A stretch of 13,194 bases of DNA from Bordetella parapertussis. Lineage in GTDB: Bacteria > Cyanobacteriota > Cyanobacteriia > PCC-6307 > Cyanobiaceae. Under the pieces are notes generated by a model, which worked only from the letters and a program-made list of their open reading frames with translations, had not been told where the DNA came from and did no database searches. The position numbers and the translations under genes are program-made. Below, piece after piece: positions 1-7,399 of this stretch. The stretch spans positions 1 through 13,194 of the forward strand of contig CALPMR020000052.1 in the NCBI GenBank assembly GCA_943324725.2. Reading direction: 5' to 3'. Position 1 is the stretch's first letter. Each line of letters opens with the position of its first letter.

Positions 1-543
1 GCCACCCAGGGCAGCACCCATGGCCTGGGCGACGGCATCGGCTCGAGCCCAGGTTGTGCTGCTGCTCAAGGGAGTGAACACCCCGAAGCCGGTGCCTGCG
101 TCTGGCTGCGATTGCGCCGGGGTCCAACCTGGATCACGCCCCATGCGGCGGAGTTCGCGCGACTGTTTCCCGGCCTCCAGGGCCTGGAGCCCCTGGAAGC
201 GGCCTCCGAGGCCGCCCGACGCAGCGGTGCCACCGTGCTGCTGAAGGGAGCCCGCACGGTGGTGGCGGCGGCGGATGGGCGCCGCTGGCAACTGCTGCAG
301 GCTGCTCCACAGGCGGCTCGAGGCGGCCTCGGTGATGTGCTGGCCGGCTATGCCGCGGGGCGGGCTGCCCTGGCCAGGGCCAGCGAGCAGCGGCGGTGGC
401 CTGATGCCAGCCTGGGCTCCGATGCCTCTCTGTTGGCGGCGGTGGCCCTGGCCCACTCCCAGGCGGCACTGCATTGCCTGGAACGCTGCGGGCCCGGCGG
501 CGTGAGCCCCCAGGCTGTGGCGGCGCATCTGCAGCAGTTCTGA
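1..543 (+). CDS. nnrD: NAD(P)H-hydrate dehydratase, C-terminal part (left-truncated)
   Basis: Ribokinase-fold enzyme that dehydrates the damaged hydrated cofactor NAD(P)HX back to NAD(P)H, using ADP or ATP; cytosolic metabolite repair. Seen in frame 1: ITPHAAEFARLFPG (the TPHxxEFxRL motif), then GATVLLKGARTVVA, then GGLGDVLAG with the catalytic Asp, then a helical end finishing at TGA 541-543. In bacteria this domain is often fused behind an NnrE epimerase domain, which would lie off the left edge. Frame 1 is open to base 1, but the first ~110 nt lack the V-x-DADGL segment expected 20-25 residues before TPH, so the reading of that stretch is uncertain (divergence or an indel). The usual GTGD is GLGD here. 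The family call is fairly sure; the left boundary is not. Confidence 0.75.
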   Translation, partial: ATQGSTHGLGDGIGSSPGCAAAQGSEHPEAGACVWLRLRRGPTWITPHAAEFARLFPGLQGLEPLEAASEAARRSGATVLLKGARTVVAAADGRRWQLLQAAPQAARGGLGDVLAGYAAGRAALARASEQRRWPDASLGSDASLLAAVALAHSQAALHCLERCGPGGVSPQAVAAHLQQF

Positions 544-761
544 ACTAATAGCGCGTCGCTGACGGCCTGCGGCGACGGCGAGATCCAGCTTTTGTGCTCG
601 CAGGCGTGGCCATTTCGGCACAAAGCGGCGCTGAAGAGCCTTTGGCGGCAGCACTTCTGCCGGTTTTGTGTTGTTTTGCCATTGAAAGCTGAAGGGTTAT
701 TGAAACTATCTCCAAGAAACCTGAATACGTGTGAAAATCACCTGGCTTCCCGTATTGGTTC
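544..761 (+). promoter_or_regulatory. Gap before the sigma factor gene: weak promoter-like elements
   Basis: No coding frame is convincing here. A 6-bp hairpin (CGTCGC 554-559 with GCGACG 572-577, 12-nt loop) follows nnrD, and only four T (590-593) lie 13 nt downstream, so it is a poor terminator. Two copies of ATTGAAA (681-687 and 699-705), 18 bp apart, each contain a TTGAAA that could act as a -35 element. Possible -10 elements (TATCTC at 707, AATACG at 724) match weakly. This is the only place a promoter for the downstream sigma gene could sit. The assignment is inference from position and weak matches. Confidence 0.25.
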
Positions 762-1688
762 ATGACTGCCTCCTCCGTCAAAGTCAGTGGCGGCTCCAGC
801 TGGAGGGGTGCTGATTCCATTTCCTGGTACCTGGCCTCCATCGGTCGGGAGCCCCTGCTCACCCCAGCCGAAGAGATCGAGCTCGGCAATCAGGTGCAGG
901 CGATGATGCAGCTGGAGGAGCAGAAAAAAGACGACTACTCCCCTCAAGAACGCAAGACTATCAAGATCGGACACCGCTCCAAGCAGCGGATGATGAAGGC
1001 CAATCTCCGTCTCGTTGTCAGTGTTGCCAAGAAATATCAAGGCAAAGGACTGGAGCTGTTGGATCTGATCCAGGAGGGATCCCTCGGCCTTGAGCGAGCC
1101 GTGGAGAAGTTTGATCCAACCCGCGGCTATAAATTTTCCACCTATGCCTTCTGGTGGATCCGCCAGAGCATGACCCGAGGCATTGCCTGTCAGTCCCGCA
1201 CCATCCGGTTGCCGGTGCACCTGAGCGAAAGGCTAACCACCATTCGCAAGGTGAGTCTTGATCTGGCCCACAAACTCGGGGCAATGCCAAGTCGGCAGGA
1301 AATCGCCGAGGCACTCAACATGCCGATCGAAGAGCTCGATTCGCTGTTGCGACAGTCCCTCACCACCTCCAGCCTGGATGCCCCCATCAATGCCGATGAG
1401 GGGCGCAGTTTCCTGGGAGATCTGATCGCCGACAACTCCGCCGAGGAGCCCCTGGACAAAGTGGAGCGGGGCATGCACCGGGAGCAACTCAGCCGCTGGC
1501 TCGATCAACTGACCGAACAGGAACGGGAGGTGCTGGGCCTGCGTTTCGGTCTTGACGGCCAGGAGCGCCACACCCTGGCGGAAATCGGCCGCCAGCTCGA
1601 TGTCTCACGCGAACGGGTGCGTCAGGTGGAACTCAAGGCCCTGCGCAAGCTCCGCAATCTCACCCGTCGCACCACGTCCTCTCTCTGA
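762..1688 (+). CDS. RpoD-family group 2 sigma factor
   Basis: Alternative sigma-70 subunit of RNA polymerase, 308 aa, of the group 2 type that cyanobacteria carry in several copies for stress, light or nutrient responses. Region 1.2 is at residues 19-50 ([20 protein letters not shown]). Region 2 is at about 80-150, with [22 protein letters not shown] and the -10-binding segment [11 protein letters not shown]. Region 3 is about 155-235. Region 4 is about 250-300, with the -35-binding helix-turn-helix [19 protein letters not shown]. The acidic region 1.1 of the primary sigma factor is absent, as usual for group 2. ATG 762 is the only sensible start: an in-frame stop lies at 732-734 with no other start codon between. 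I did not assign it to SigB, C, D or E. The next gene converges on it from the other strand. Confidence 0.93.
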   Translation: MTASSVKVSGGSSWRGADSISWYLASIGREPLLTPAEEIELGNQVQAMMQLEEQKKDDYSPQERKTIKIGHRSKQRMMKANLRLVVSVAKKYQGKGLELLDLIQEGSLGLERAVEKFDPTRGYKFSTYAFWWIRQSMTRGIACQSRTIRLPVHLSERLTTIRKVSLDLAHKLGAMPSRQEIAEALNMPIEELDSLLRQSLTTSSLDAPINADEGRSFLGDLIADNSAEEPLDKVERGMHREQLSRWLDQLTEQEREVLGLRFGLDGQERHTLAEIGRQLDVSRERVRQVELKALRKLRNLTRRTTSSL

Positions 1689-1792
1689 TCCCGAGTTCAA
1701 CCGCCTTGGCTCCGACCAGGGGAGATCGCGGCAGAGGCCGCTGGAACCACGACGGCGAGATGGCTGAGCGGGCAGGCCAGAAAACAACGAGG

Positions 1793-1823
1793 GGGGCTGG
1801 ATTCAGGAGCGGCTACCGGCCCC
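1793..1823 (-). terminator. Candidate hairpin terminator of pdhA
   Basis: GGGGCTGG (1793-1800) pairs with CCGGCCCC (1816-1823), eight pairs including one G-U, around a 15-nt loop. It lies 4 nt beyond the pdhA stop codon. On the minus strand the stem is followed by CCTCGTTGTTTTC, which is U-rich but interrupted. On the plus strand no T run follows, so it would not serve the converging sigma gene well. Plausible but not textbook. Confidence 0.4.
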
Positions 1824-1827
1824 GGGA

Positions 1828-2928
1828 TCAATCCTCCGCCCAGATGTACTTGGTGAGTTCACTGCTATCAGGCTCGGGAGCCGCCAGGGCGAACTCGACA
1901 CAGTCGGCCACCACCGCATCGATCTCCTTCTCGATCTGCTTGAGATCACTCTCGCTGGCAAGGCCAGCGGCGATCAATCGAGCGGCCAGCTGCTTGATCG
2001 GGTCGCGCTTGGCCCAGAAAGCCTTCTCCTCAGCGGCCCTCAGCTCATCGGGATCGGCCAGGGAGTGGCCACGGAATCGATAGGTGAGGCATTCGAGCAA
2101 CGTTGGACCTTCGCCGGCGCGGGCGCGCTCAATGGCGCGTTGAGCGGCACCGCGCACCGCCAGCACATCCATGCCATCCACTTCTTCTCCGGCCATGCCG
2201 AAGGCCGCGGCCTTGCGCCAGATCTCCGGATCACTGGTGGCCCGGTTGTGGTCCATGCCGATCGCCCAGCGGTTGTTCTCCACCACAAACAGGATCGGCA
2301 ACTTCCAGAGGGCTGCCATGTTCAGGCATTCGTAGAACTGGCCGACATTGCAGGTGCCATCGCCGAAGAAGGCGGCGGTCACGGCGTCGCTGTCGGCCTG
2401 GCCGAGGGCATCGCGCTTGTAGCGGCTGGTGAAGGCGGCGCCGAGGGCCACCGGGATGCCCTCGCCGATGAAGGCATACCCACCCAACAGGTGATGTTCA
2501 CGGGAGAACAAGTGCATCGAACCACCGCGGCCCTTGCTGCAGCCGGTGGCCTTGCCGAACAGCTCACTCATCACCTCCCGGGCTGGTACGCCGCAGCTGA
2601 GTGCATGCACGTGGTCGCGATAGGTGCTGCAGAACCAATCGTGTTGCATTTTCATCGCCTTGATCACGCCCGTGCTGACGGCCTCCTGGCCGTTGTAGAG
2701 GTGCACGAAACCAAACATCTTGCCGCGGTAGTACATCTCGGCGCACTTATCTTCAAAGCGCCGGCCGAGCGTCATATCGCGGTAGAGCATCAGGCCCTCC
2801 TCGCCGCTGACCGAGGCCGGTTCGGCTGGATACAGCCCTTGATGACGCAGGGCATGACTGCCGGCTTCGGGGGGCACGGCGTTGTCGGCGCTGGCAGCGA
2901 CGCGGGCGGTGGTCAGTTCCTGGGTCAT
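1828..2928 (-). CDS. pdhA: Pyruvate dehydrogenase E1 component, alpha subunit
   Basis: Thiamine-diphosphate-dependent E1 alpha subunit, 366 aa. With E1 beta (not in this window) it decarboxylates pyruvate and transfers the acetyl group to the lipoyl arm of E2, giving acetyl-CoA. Seen: [14 protein letters not shown] (residues 74-87), [12 protein letters not shown] (99-110), GRGGSMHLF (133-141), the ThDP-binding motif from GDGTCNVGQ (189-197) to ENN (217-219), and the phosphorylation-loop-like [15 protein letters not shown] (283-297). Length is normal for cyanobacteria. I chose ATG 2928 (MTQEL) because residues encoded by the longer open frame up to 2997 look like translated promoter DNA and overlap the dyad upstream. 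No strong Shine-Dalgarno is seen; a palindrome, GTCAGCTGAC (2929-2938), occupies that place. Transcribed divergently from ftn2. Confidence 0.95.
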   Translation of the reverse strand: MTQELTTARVAASADNAVPPEAGSHALRHQGLYPAEPASVSGEEGLMLYRDMTLGRRFEDKCAEMYYRGKMFGFVHLYNGQEAVSTGVIKAMKMQHDWFCSTYRDHVHALSCGVPAREVMSELFGKATGCSKGRGGSMHLFSREHHLLGGYAFIGEGIPVALGAAFTSRYKRDALGQADSDAVTAAFFGDGTCNVGQFYECLNMAALWKLPILFVVENNRWAIGMDHNRATSDPEIWRKAAAFGMAGEEVDGMDVLAVRGAAQRAIERARAGEGPTLLECLTYRFRGHSLADPDELRAAEEKAFWAKRDPIKQLAARLIAAGLASESDLKQIEKEIDAVVADCVEFALAAPEPDSSELTKYIWAED

Positions 2929-2957
2929 GTCAGCTGACCATGGCGATTCATGAGGGC

Positions 2958-3015
2958 GACTGTACGGGGTCCGTCCCCTGGGTACAGTCAAAACCACTGC
3001 TGCTTACTACAGTCA
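2958..3015. promoter_or_regulatory. Inverted repeat plus third half-site between pdhA and ftn2
   Basis: GACTGTAC (2958-2965) is the exact inverse of GTACAGTC (2982-2989). Inside them GGGG (2966-2969) faces CCCC (2975-2978), so a 12-bp stem with a TGG bulge (2979-2981) and loop TCCGT can form. A third copy of the half-site, TACAGTCA, is at 3008-3015, again in direct orientation with 2983-2990. Centre spacings are about 24 and 25 bp. The element lies 29 nt upstream of the pdhA start and ends 7 nt before the ftn2 start, so it could be an operator for either gene or a 5'-UTR structure of pdhA mRNA. It matches neither an NtcA site (GTA-N8-TAC) nor a LexA box that I can recognise. Confidence 0.45.
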
Positions 3016-3022
3016 CGCGCCA

Positions 3023-5086
3023 GTGCGCCCCCAACGGTTGGACTTGCCGCTCGATCATTTCCGTCTCCTCGGCGTGAGCCCGGCCAGTGACGCCCAGACC
3101 GTGCTGCGCACGTTGGCGACCCGGCTCGACCGCAGCCCCGAGCAGGGCTTCACAGCCGACACCCTGCTGGCCAGGGCCGAATTGCTGCGCGCCAGCGCCG
3201 ACCTGCTCAGCGACGCCGAGCGCCGAGCCGCCTACGAATCCGATCTCACCACCCTGAACAGTGGCGAAGGAACCGTGGTGGCTGCCCTGGAGTTGCCCAC
3301 GAGCCGCGAAGTGGCGGGCCTGCTGCTGCTGCTGGAAGCGGGTCAGCCGGCCGATTGCTTCGAACTGGCTTGCCGCAACCTTCAGCCCCCCCAGGCACCC
3401 GCCCTGGGCAGCAGCCGCGAAGCCGATCTCACGTTGCTGGCCGGCCTGGCCTGCCTGGCAGCCGCCGAAGAGGCCAAACAGAGCCGCCATTTTGAACGGG
3501 CCGCCGGCATCCTCAGGCAGGGACTGCAACTGCTGCAGCGCACGGGCAAGGTGCCCGAGCTGCGGGAACGCATGAACGCCGAACTGGAACGCCTCACCCC
3601 CTACCGGATCCTGGATCTGCTCAGCCGCGATCTGGCGGCCAAGAGCGAGCGGGCCGAGGGATTGGCCCTGCTGGAACAGCTGGTGCAGCGCCGTGGCGGC
3701 CTCGAGTCCAACAGCGACCCCGACTTCAGCAGCGACGAATTCCAGGCCTTTTTCCGCCAGATCCGTGGCTTCCTCACCGTGCAGGAACAGGTGGATCTGT
3801 TCAGCTCCTGGGGTGACGAGGGATCGGATGCCGCCGATTTCCTGGCCAGCACGGCGCTCACCGCCTCCGGCTTCGCCCAGCGCAAACCCGAGCGCATCGC
3901 CGCCGCCCGCGACCGGCTGCTGGCCAGTGGGCGCAGCGGCATCGAACCACTGCTGGCCAACCTGCACCTGCTGCTGGGGGATGTGGAGACGGCCCTCAGC
4001 ACCTTTGAACACGGCGCCAACAAGGATCTCAAGGCCTGGGCCGCCCGCCACAGCGACGATCCCCTGGCCCAGCTCTGTGCTTACTGCCGCGACTGGCTCA
4101 GTCGCGATGTCCTGCCCGGCTACCGCGATCTCGATGCCGATCCGGACCTCGAGGCCTACTTCAGCGATCGCGACGTGGTGGCCTGGGTGGAGCGGGAAGA
4201 CCGCCGTAGTGGCCGCAGCTTTGAGGCGCCGGTGGCCCCAGTCCCTGACGGCACCGCCGAGATCTCGCCCCAGTCCCCCGGCGCTGGCGATCTGAGCAGC
4301 TTCGACTGGAACCTGCCCTCCCCAAGCCCTGGCCCGAAGAAGGAGAGTCCCCCCCCCACAGATCCCGAGGACGACGAAGCCCCCCTTCCCTGGCAGCTGC
4401 CGGAGCTCAACCTGCCCCAGCTCTCCCTGCCGGCGCCGCGGCTGCTGGCCAGCGCCGTCGTGCTGGTCCTGGCCGTCGCTGGCGGTGCCTGGCTGCTGCG
4501 ATCGCGGCAGGCGATCCCACCGCAGGCGCCGGGCCGCGGCCCGGCGCGGGGCGTGGTGACGATCCCGGCGCAACCCGCCAGGCCGGTACCCAACGCGGTC
4601 AAACCAGCCCAGCCTCCTAAAGCGGCCCAGGCCCAGACCAAGCCCCGGAGCCAGGCTGGTTCGCCGTCTCAGCCGAGTGACGCGCTCACCCCACTCACCA
4701 TCGCCGAACCGAGCGAAACCCAGATCCGCAGCCTGCTCAAGACGTGGCTGACCACCAAGTCGCGGGTGCTCGGCGGGGCCAGCCTGCCGCCCAACCTGGA
4801 GGCCATCGCCCGCGATGGCATGGTGAAACGTCTGACCAACGAGCGCCGCCAGGATGCCGCCGATGGGACGGTGCAAACGATCGAGGTGAGCCTCACAGAC
4901 CTGGCGATCAGCGAGCGCACCCCGGACCGCATCGCCGTGATCGCCACACTGCGCTATAGCGACAGCCGCCGCAATGCTGCTGGCAAGGTGGTGGAGAGCA
5001 CAGCCGTCACCACGCTTCGCAACGTCTACGTCTTCGGTCGCGATGGTGCTCGCTGGCGTCTGGCCGCCTCCTACGCCGCTGGCTGA
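3023..5086 (+). CDS. ftn2: ARC6/Ftn2 (ZipN)-type cell division protein with J-like and IMS domains
   Basis: Divisome protein of cyanobacteria that tethers FtsZ filaments to the inner membrane; plastid ARC6 is the plant counterpart. The 687 aa length fits the family. An N-terminal J-like domain (residues 5-77, DHFRLLGVSP to LSDAERRAAYE) lacks the HPD motif of true DnaJ, as ARC6 proteins do. A long helical middle follows to about 400, then a Pro-rich acidic linker (about 430-470), one membrane helix at about 473-493 (LLASAVVLVLAVAGGAWLL), a second Pro/Ala/Gln linker, and the IMS domain at about 560-687 (TQIRSLLKTWLTTKSRVLGG), expected in the periplasm. GTG 3023 is the likely start; TTG 3038 is a possible shorter one, and a stop at 2951 bounds the frame. 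It is 28 bp ahead of ffh, so the two are probably cotranscribed. Confidence 0.9.
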   Translation: MRPQRLDLPLDHFRLLGVSPASDAQTVLRTLATRLDRSPEQGFTADTLLARAELLRASADLLSDAERRAAYESDLTTLNSGEGTVVAALELPTSREVAGLLLLLEAGQPADCFELACRNLQPPQAPALGSSREADLTLLAGLACLAAAEEAKQSRHFERAAGILRQGLQLLQRTGKVPELRERMNAELERLTPYRILDLLSRDLAAKSERAEGLALLEQLVQRRGGLESNSDPDFSSDEFQAFFRQIRGFLTVQEQVDLFSSWGDEGSDAADFLASTALTASGFAQRKPERIAAARDRLLASGRSGIEPLLANLHLLLGDVETALSTFEHGANKDLKAWAARHSDDPLAQLCAYCRDWLSRDVLPGYRDLDADPDLEAYFSDRDVVAWVEREDRRSGRSFEAPVAPVPDGTAEISPQSPGAGDLSSFDWNLPSPSPGPKKESPPPTDPEDDEAPLPWQLPELNLPQLSLPAPRLLASAVVLVLAVAGGAWLLRSRQAIPPQAPGRGPARGVVTIPAQPARPVPNAVKPAQPPKAAQAQTKPRSQAGSPSQPSDALTPLTIAEPSETQIRSLLKTWLTTKSRVLGGASLPPNLEAIARDGMVKRLTNERRQDAADGTVQTIEVSLTDLAISERTPDRIAVIATLRYSDSRRNAAGKVVESTAVTTLRNVYVFGRDGARWRLAASYAAG
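4164..4171. repeat. HIP1 octamer GCGATCGC
   Basis: Highly iterated palindrome of cyanobacterial genomes, here inside ftn2. Confidence 0.8.
4498..4505. repeat. HIP1 octamer GCGATCGC
   Basis: Second HIP1 palindrome inside ftn2, just after the codons of the membrane helix. Confidence 0.8.
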
Positions 5087-5114
5087 ACCATTTCCCTGAA
5101 TCTCCCCTCCGCTG

Positions 5115-6593
5115 ATGTTCGACGAGCTTTCCCAGCGTTTTGAAGACGCCGTCAAGGGCCTGAGGGGTCAGGCCGCGATTTCCGAATCCAATATCGACGA
5201 GGCCCTCAAGCAGGTGCGCCGCGCCCTGCTGGAGGCGGATGTGAGCCTGCCGGTGGTCAAGGACTTCGTCGAAGAGGTGCGGCGCCGGGCGATCGGTGCC
5301 GAGGTGGTGCGGGGCGTCAGCCCGGATCAGAAGTTCATCCAGCTGGTGCACGAGCAGCTGGTGGACACCATGGGCGGTGCGAACGCTCCCCTGGCTCGCG
5401 CCGACCAGGGCCCCACCGTGATCCTGATGGCCGGCCTGCAGGGGGCGGGCAAGACCACCGCCACCGCCAAGCTCGGCCTCCATCTCAAGGAGCAGGGGCG
5501 CAAGGCCCTGCTGGTGGCGGCCGATGTCTACAGGCCCGCCGCCATCGACCAGCTGCGCACCCTCGGCCAGCAGATCGGCGTGGAGGTGTTCAGCCTGGGG
5601 GCCGAGGCCAAGCCGGAGGCCATCGCCGCCGCCGGTGTGGCCAAAGGCCGACTGGAGGGCTTCGACACCGTGCTGGTCGACACCGCAGGTCGGCTCCAGA
5701 TCGACACGGCGATGATGGAGGAGATGGTGCGGATCCGCGAAGCGGTGAAGCCCGATGAAGTGCTGCTGGTGGTCGACGCCATGATCGGCCAGGAGGCGGC
5801 CGAACTCACCCGCGCCTTCCACGACCAGGTGGGCATCACCGGCGCGGTGCTGACCAAGCTCGACGGCGATTCCCGTGGTGGCGCCGCCCTTTCGATCCGC
5901 AAGGTGAGCGGTGCACCGATCAAGTTCATCGGCACCGGCGAAAAGGTGGAGGCACTGCAGCCCTTCCACCCGGAACGGATGGCCAGCCGCATTCTCGGCA
6001 TGGGCGATGTGCTCACCTTGGTGGAGAAAGCCACCAAGGAGGTGGAGCTGGCCGATGTGGAGCAGATGCAGCGCAAGCTGCAGGAGGCCAGCTTCGACTT
6101 CTCGGACTTCGTCAAGCAGATGCGTCTGATCAAACGCATGGGCTCCCTGGGGGGACTGATGAAGATGATCCCGGGCATGAACAAGATCGACGACGGCATG
6201 CTCAAGCAGGGCGAGCAGCAGCTCAGGAAGATCGAGGCGATGATCGGTTCGATGACGGAAGCCGAACGCTGCCGGCCCGAATTGCTGGCCTCCCAACCCA
6301 GCCGGAGGCGCCGCATCGCCGCCGGCAGCGGTCACACCCCGGCCGATGTGGACAAGGTGCTCGCCGACTTCCAGAAGATGCGCGGCTTCATGCAGCAGAT
6401 CAGCAAGGGAGGGATGCCAGGGATGCCCGGCATGGGAGGGATGGGAGGCTTCCCGGGTATGGGAGGCATGCCCGGCATGGGAGGGATGCCAGGCATGGGT
6501 GGCATGCCCGCTGGCGGCCGCCATGGCAGCGGCACTCCGCCGCCCCGGCCACCCAAGCCGAAGAAGAACCGCAAGGGCTTCGGGGCGCTCTGA
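5115..6593 (+). CDS. ffh: Signal recognition particle GTPase Ffh (SRP54)
   Basis: Protein subunit of the signal recognition particle. It binds 4.5S/SRP RNA and hydrophobic signal sequences of nascent chains, and docks with FtsY by a shared GTPase cycle. The 492 aa comprise an N domain (1-~95), a G domain with P-loop GLQGAGKTT (107-115), DVYRPAA (137-143), DTAGR (189-193) and TKLDGD (247-252), and a Met-rich M domain (~316-430: FDFSDFVKQMRLIKRMG, SRRRRIAAGSG). The C-terminal tail (432-468) is a Gly-Met-Pro repeat followed by a basic end. ATG 5115 gives the standard N-terminus MFDELSQRFE. Its stop overlaps the next start by one base (TGATG). I do not see an SRP RNA gene in the window. Confidence 0.97.
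   Translation: MFDELSQRFEDAVKGLRGQAAISESNIDEALKQVRRALLEADVSLPVVKDFVEEVRRRAIGAEVVRGVSPDQKFIQLVHEQLVDTMGGANAPLARADQGPTVILMAGLQGAGKTTATAKLGLHLKEQGRKALLVAADVYRPAAIDQLRTLGQQIGVEVFSLGAEAKPEAIAAAGVAKGRLEGFDTVLVDTAGRLQIDTAMMEEMVRIREAVKPDEVLLVVDAMIGQEAAELTRAFHDQVGITGAVLTKLDGDSRGGAALSIRKVSGAPIKFIGTGEKVEALQPFHPERMASRILGMGDVLTLVEKATKEVELADVEQMQRKLQEASFDFSDFVKQMRLIKRMGSLGGLMKMIPGMNKIDDGMLKQGEQQLRKIEAMIGSMTEAERCRPELLASQPSRRRRIAAGSGHTPADVDKVLADFQKMRGFMQQISKGGMPGMPGMGGMGGFPGMGGMPGMGGMPGMGGMPAGGRHGSGTPPPRPPKPKKNRKGFGAL
6408..6515 (+). repeat. In-gene tandem repeat coding for Gly-Met-Pro tail of Ffh
   Basis: Imperfect repeats of an 18-bp unit (GGC ATG CCC GGC ATG GGA-like, coding GMPGMG) with shorter interruptions such as GGMGGFPGM. 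Simple-sequence DNA of this kind is prone to slippage, so tail length may differ between close strains. Confidence 0.7.
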
Positions 6594-6856
6594 TGGAGGA
6601 AGCGAGCCAGGAACATCCAGGCAAGCTGCGCCACAAAGCTCGGCGCCGCCGTCACCGGTCCAGGCCATCCCTCCTGAAACGCCTGCTGCAGCCTGTAGGG
6701 ATCGAGATTCGGGCGATGCTTCGCAGCCCCGTCTACCGCTGGAGCCTCGCAGCTGGCGTCATCCTGCTGCTGCTGGTCTGGCTGGTGGGGGTCCTGTTGC
6801 CCTCAAGCCGATCGAATCGTTCCCCAGCGAGCCCCCTGGGGTTGGTCACAAGGTAG
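6593..6856 (+). CDS. Small cationic single-span membrane protein, unrecognised
   Basis: 87 aa; I do not recognise a family. Residues 11-31 are strongly basic ([13 protein letters not shown]), residues 51-70 are a clear hydrophobic span ([20 protein letters not shown]), and a short polar end follows. By the positive-inside rule the basic N-terminus should stay in the cytoplasm. The ATG overlaps the ffh stop by one base (TGATG), which favours translational coupling, and rpsP begins 34 nt after its stop. The coupling, the membrane span and the lack of another gene in this gap support it as real. A role in membrane targeting alongside Ffh is only guilt by association. It could still be a chance ORF. 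Confidence 0.55.
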   Translation: MEEASQEHPGKLRHKARRRRHRSRPSLLKRLLQPVGIEIRAMLRSPVYRWSLAAGVILLLLVWLVGVLLPSSRSNRSPASPLGLVTR

Positions 6857-6890
6857 AGTCACCGATTGGAAATCTCATGTCAGGGCCACG

Positions 6891-7325
6891 ATGATCAAGC
6901 TCCGCCTGAAGCGGTTTGGGAAGAAGCGGGAAGCGAGTTTCCGTCTTGTGGCCACCAACAGCACCTCCCGCCGCGACGGGCGTCCCTTGGAGGAACTGGG
7001 CTTCTACAACCCCCGCACCAAGGAAACCCGCCTGGATACGGAAGCCATCCGCATCCGGCTCAGCCAGGGGGCGCAGCCGACGGATACGGTGCGTTATCTG
7101 CTCGAAAAAGGTGGCCTGATCGAGAAGACGATCCGTCCAGCGGAAACCGTCGGCAAGCTGAAGCAGGCCTCGGCCCGTGAAGCTGCCGCCGCCGAAGCCA
7201 AAAAAGCAGAGGCCGCTGCCAAGCTTGCGGCTGAGGCCGCCGCCCAAGCAGCAGCCGCTGCTCAAGCCGCAGCTGCTGCTGAAGCCGCCGCCGCACCCGT
7301 AGAGGACGCTGCAGCCGAAGCCTGA
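6891..7325 (+). CDS. rpsP: 30S ribosomal protein S16 with Ala-rich extension
   Basis: Small-subunit protein S16, which binds 16S rRNA and is needed for 30S assembly. The conserved core is residues 1-~82: [58 protein letters not shown]. Typical S16 is about 80-90 aa; this one has 144 because of a tail (about 95-144) almost wholly of Ala, Glu, Lys and Gln, probably a long helix that ends acidic (PVEDAAAEA). Extended S16 tails occur in several bacteria. ATG 6891 matches the universal N-terminus. The ffh-rpsP neighbourhood is a common bacterial arrangement. The following phoH frame abuts or overlaps its stop. Confidence 0.96.
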   Translation: MIKLRLKRFGKKREASFRLVATNSTSRRDGRPLEELGFYNPRTKETRLDTEAIRIRLSQGAQPTDTVRYLLEKGGLIEKTIRPAETVGKLKQASAREAAAAEAKKAEAAAKLAAEAAAQAAAAAQAAAAAEAAAAPVEDAAAEA

Positions 7326-7399
7326 ACACCACCGGCAGCGTCGAAGAAGGTTCCGCTTCAAAGCCATTCATCCTGGCTCTGAGCGGTCCAGAGGCCGCC

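Noticed and set aside
1760..1815. GATGGCTGAGCGG resembles the D-arm of a tRNA-Ser or tRNA-Leu
   Set aside because: No matching acceptor stem, anticodon arm or GTTCGAAT T-loop follows.
2065..2937. 290-codon open frame on the plus strand opposite pdhA
   Set aside because: Antisense shadow; the minus-strand PdhA reading contains all expected ThDP motifs.
2982..2995. Possible NtcA site (GTA-N8-TAC) in the pdhA-ftn2 gap
   Set aside because: The second half-site is not TAC at the required spacing.
2929..2997. Longer PdhA start at GTG/ATG-like codons up to 2997
   Set aside because: The extra 23 residues run through the inverted repeat and resemble no PdhA N-terminus; ATG 2928 gives a normal length.
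2948..5155. 735-codon open frame on the minus strand opposite ftn2
   Set aside because: Gly/Gln/Ala-rich low-complexity translation with no domain; it mirrors the codons of ftn2, which has clear J-like, membrane and IMS regions. High GC makes long antisense frames common.
5007..6668. 553-codon open frame on the minus strand opposite ffh
   Set aside because: His- and Leu-rich antisense shadow of ffh, including a reading of the Gly-Met repeat as a His/Ser/Ala repeat; no recognisable family.
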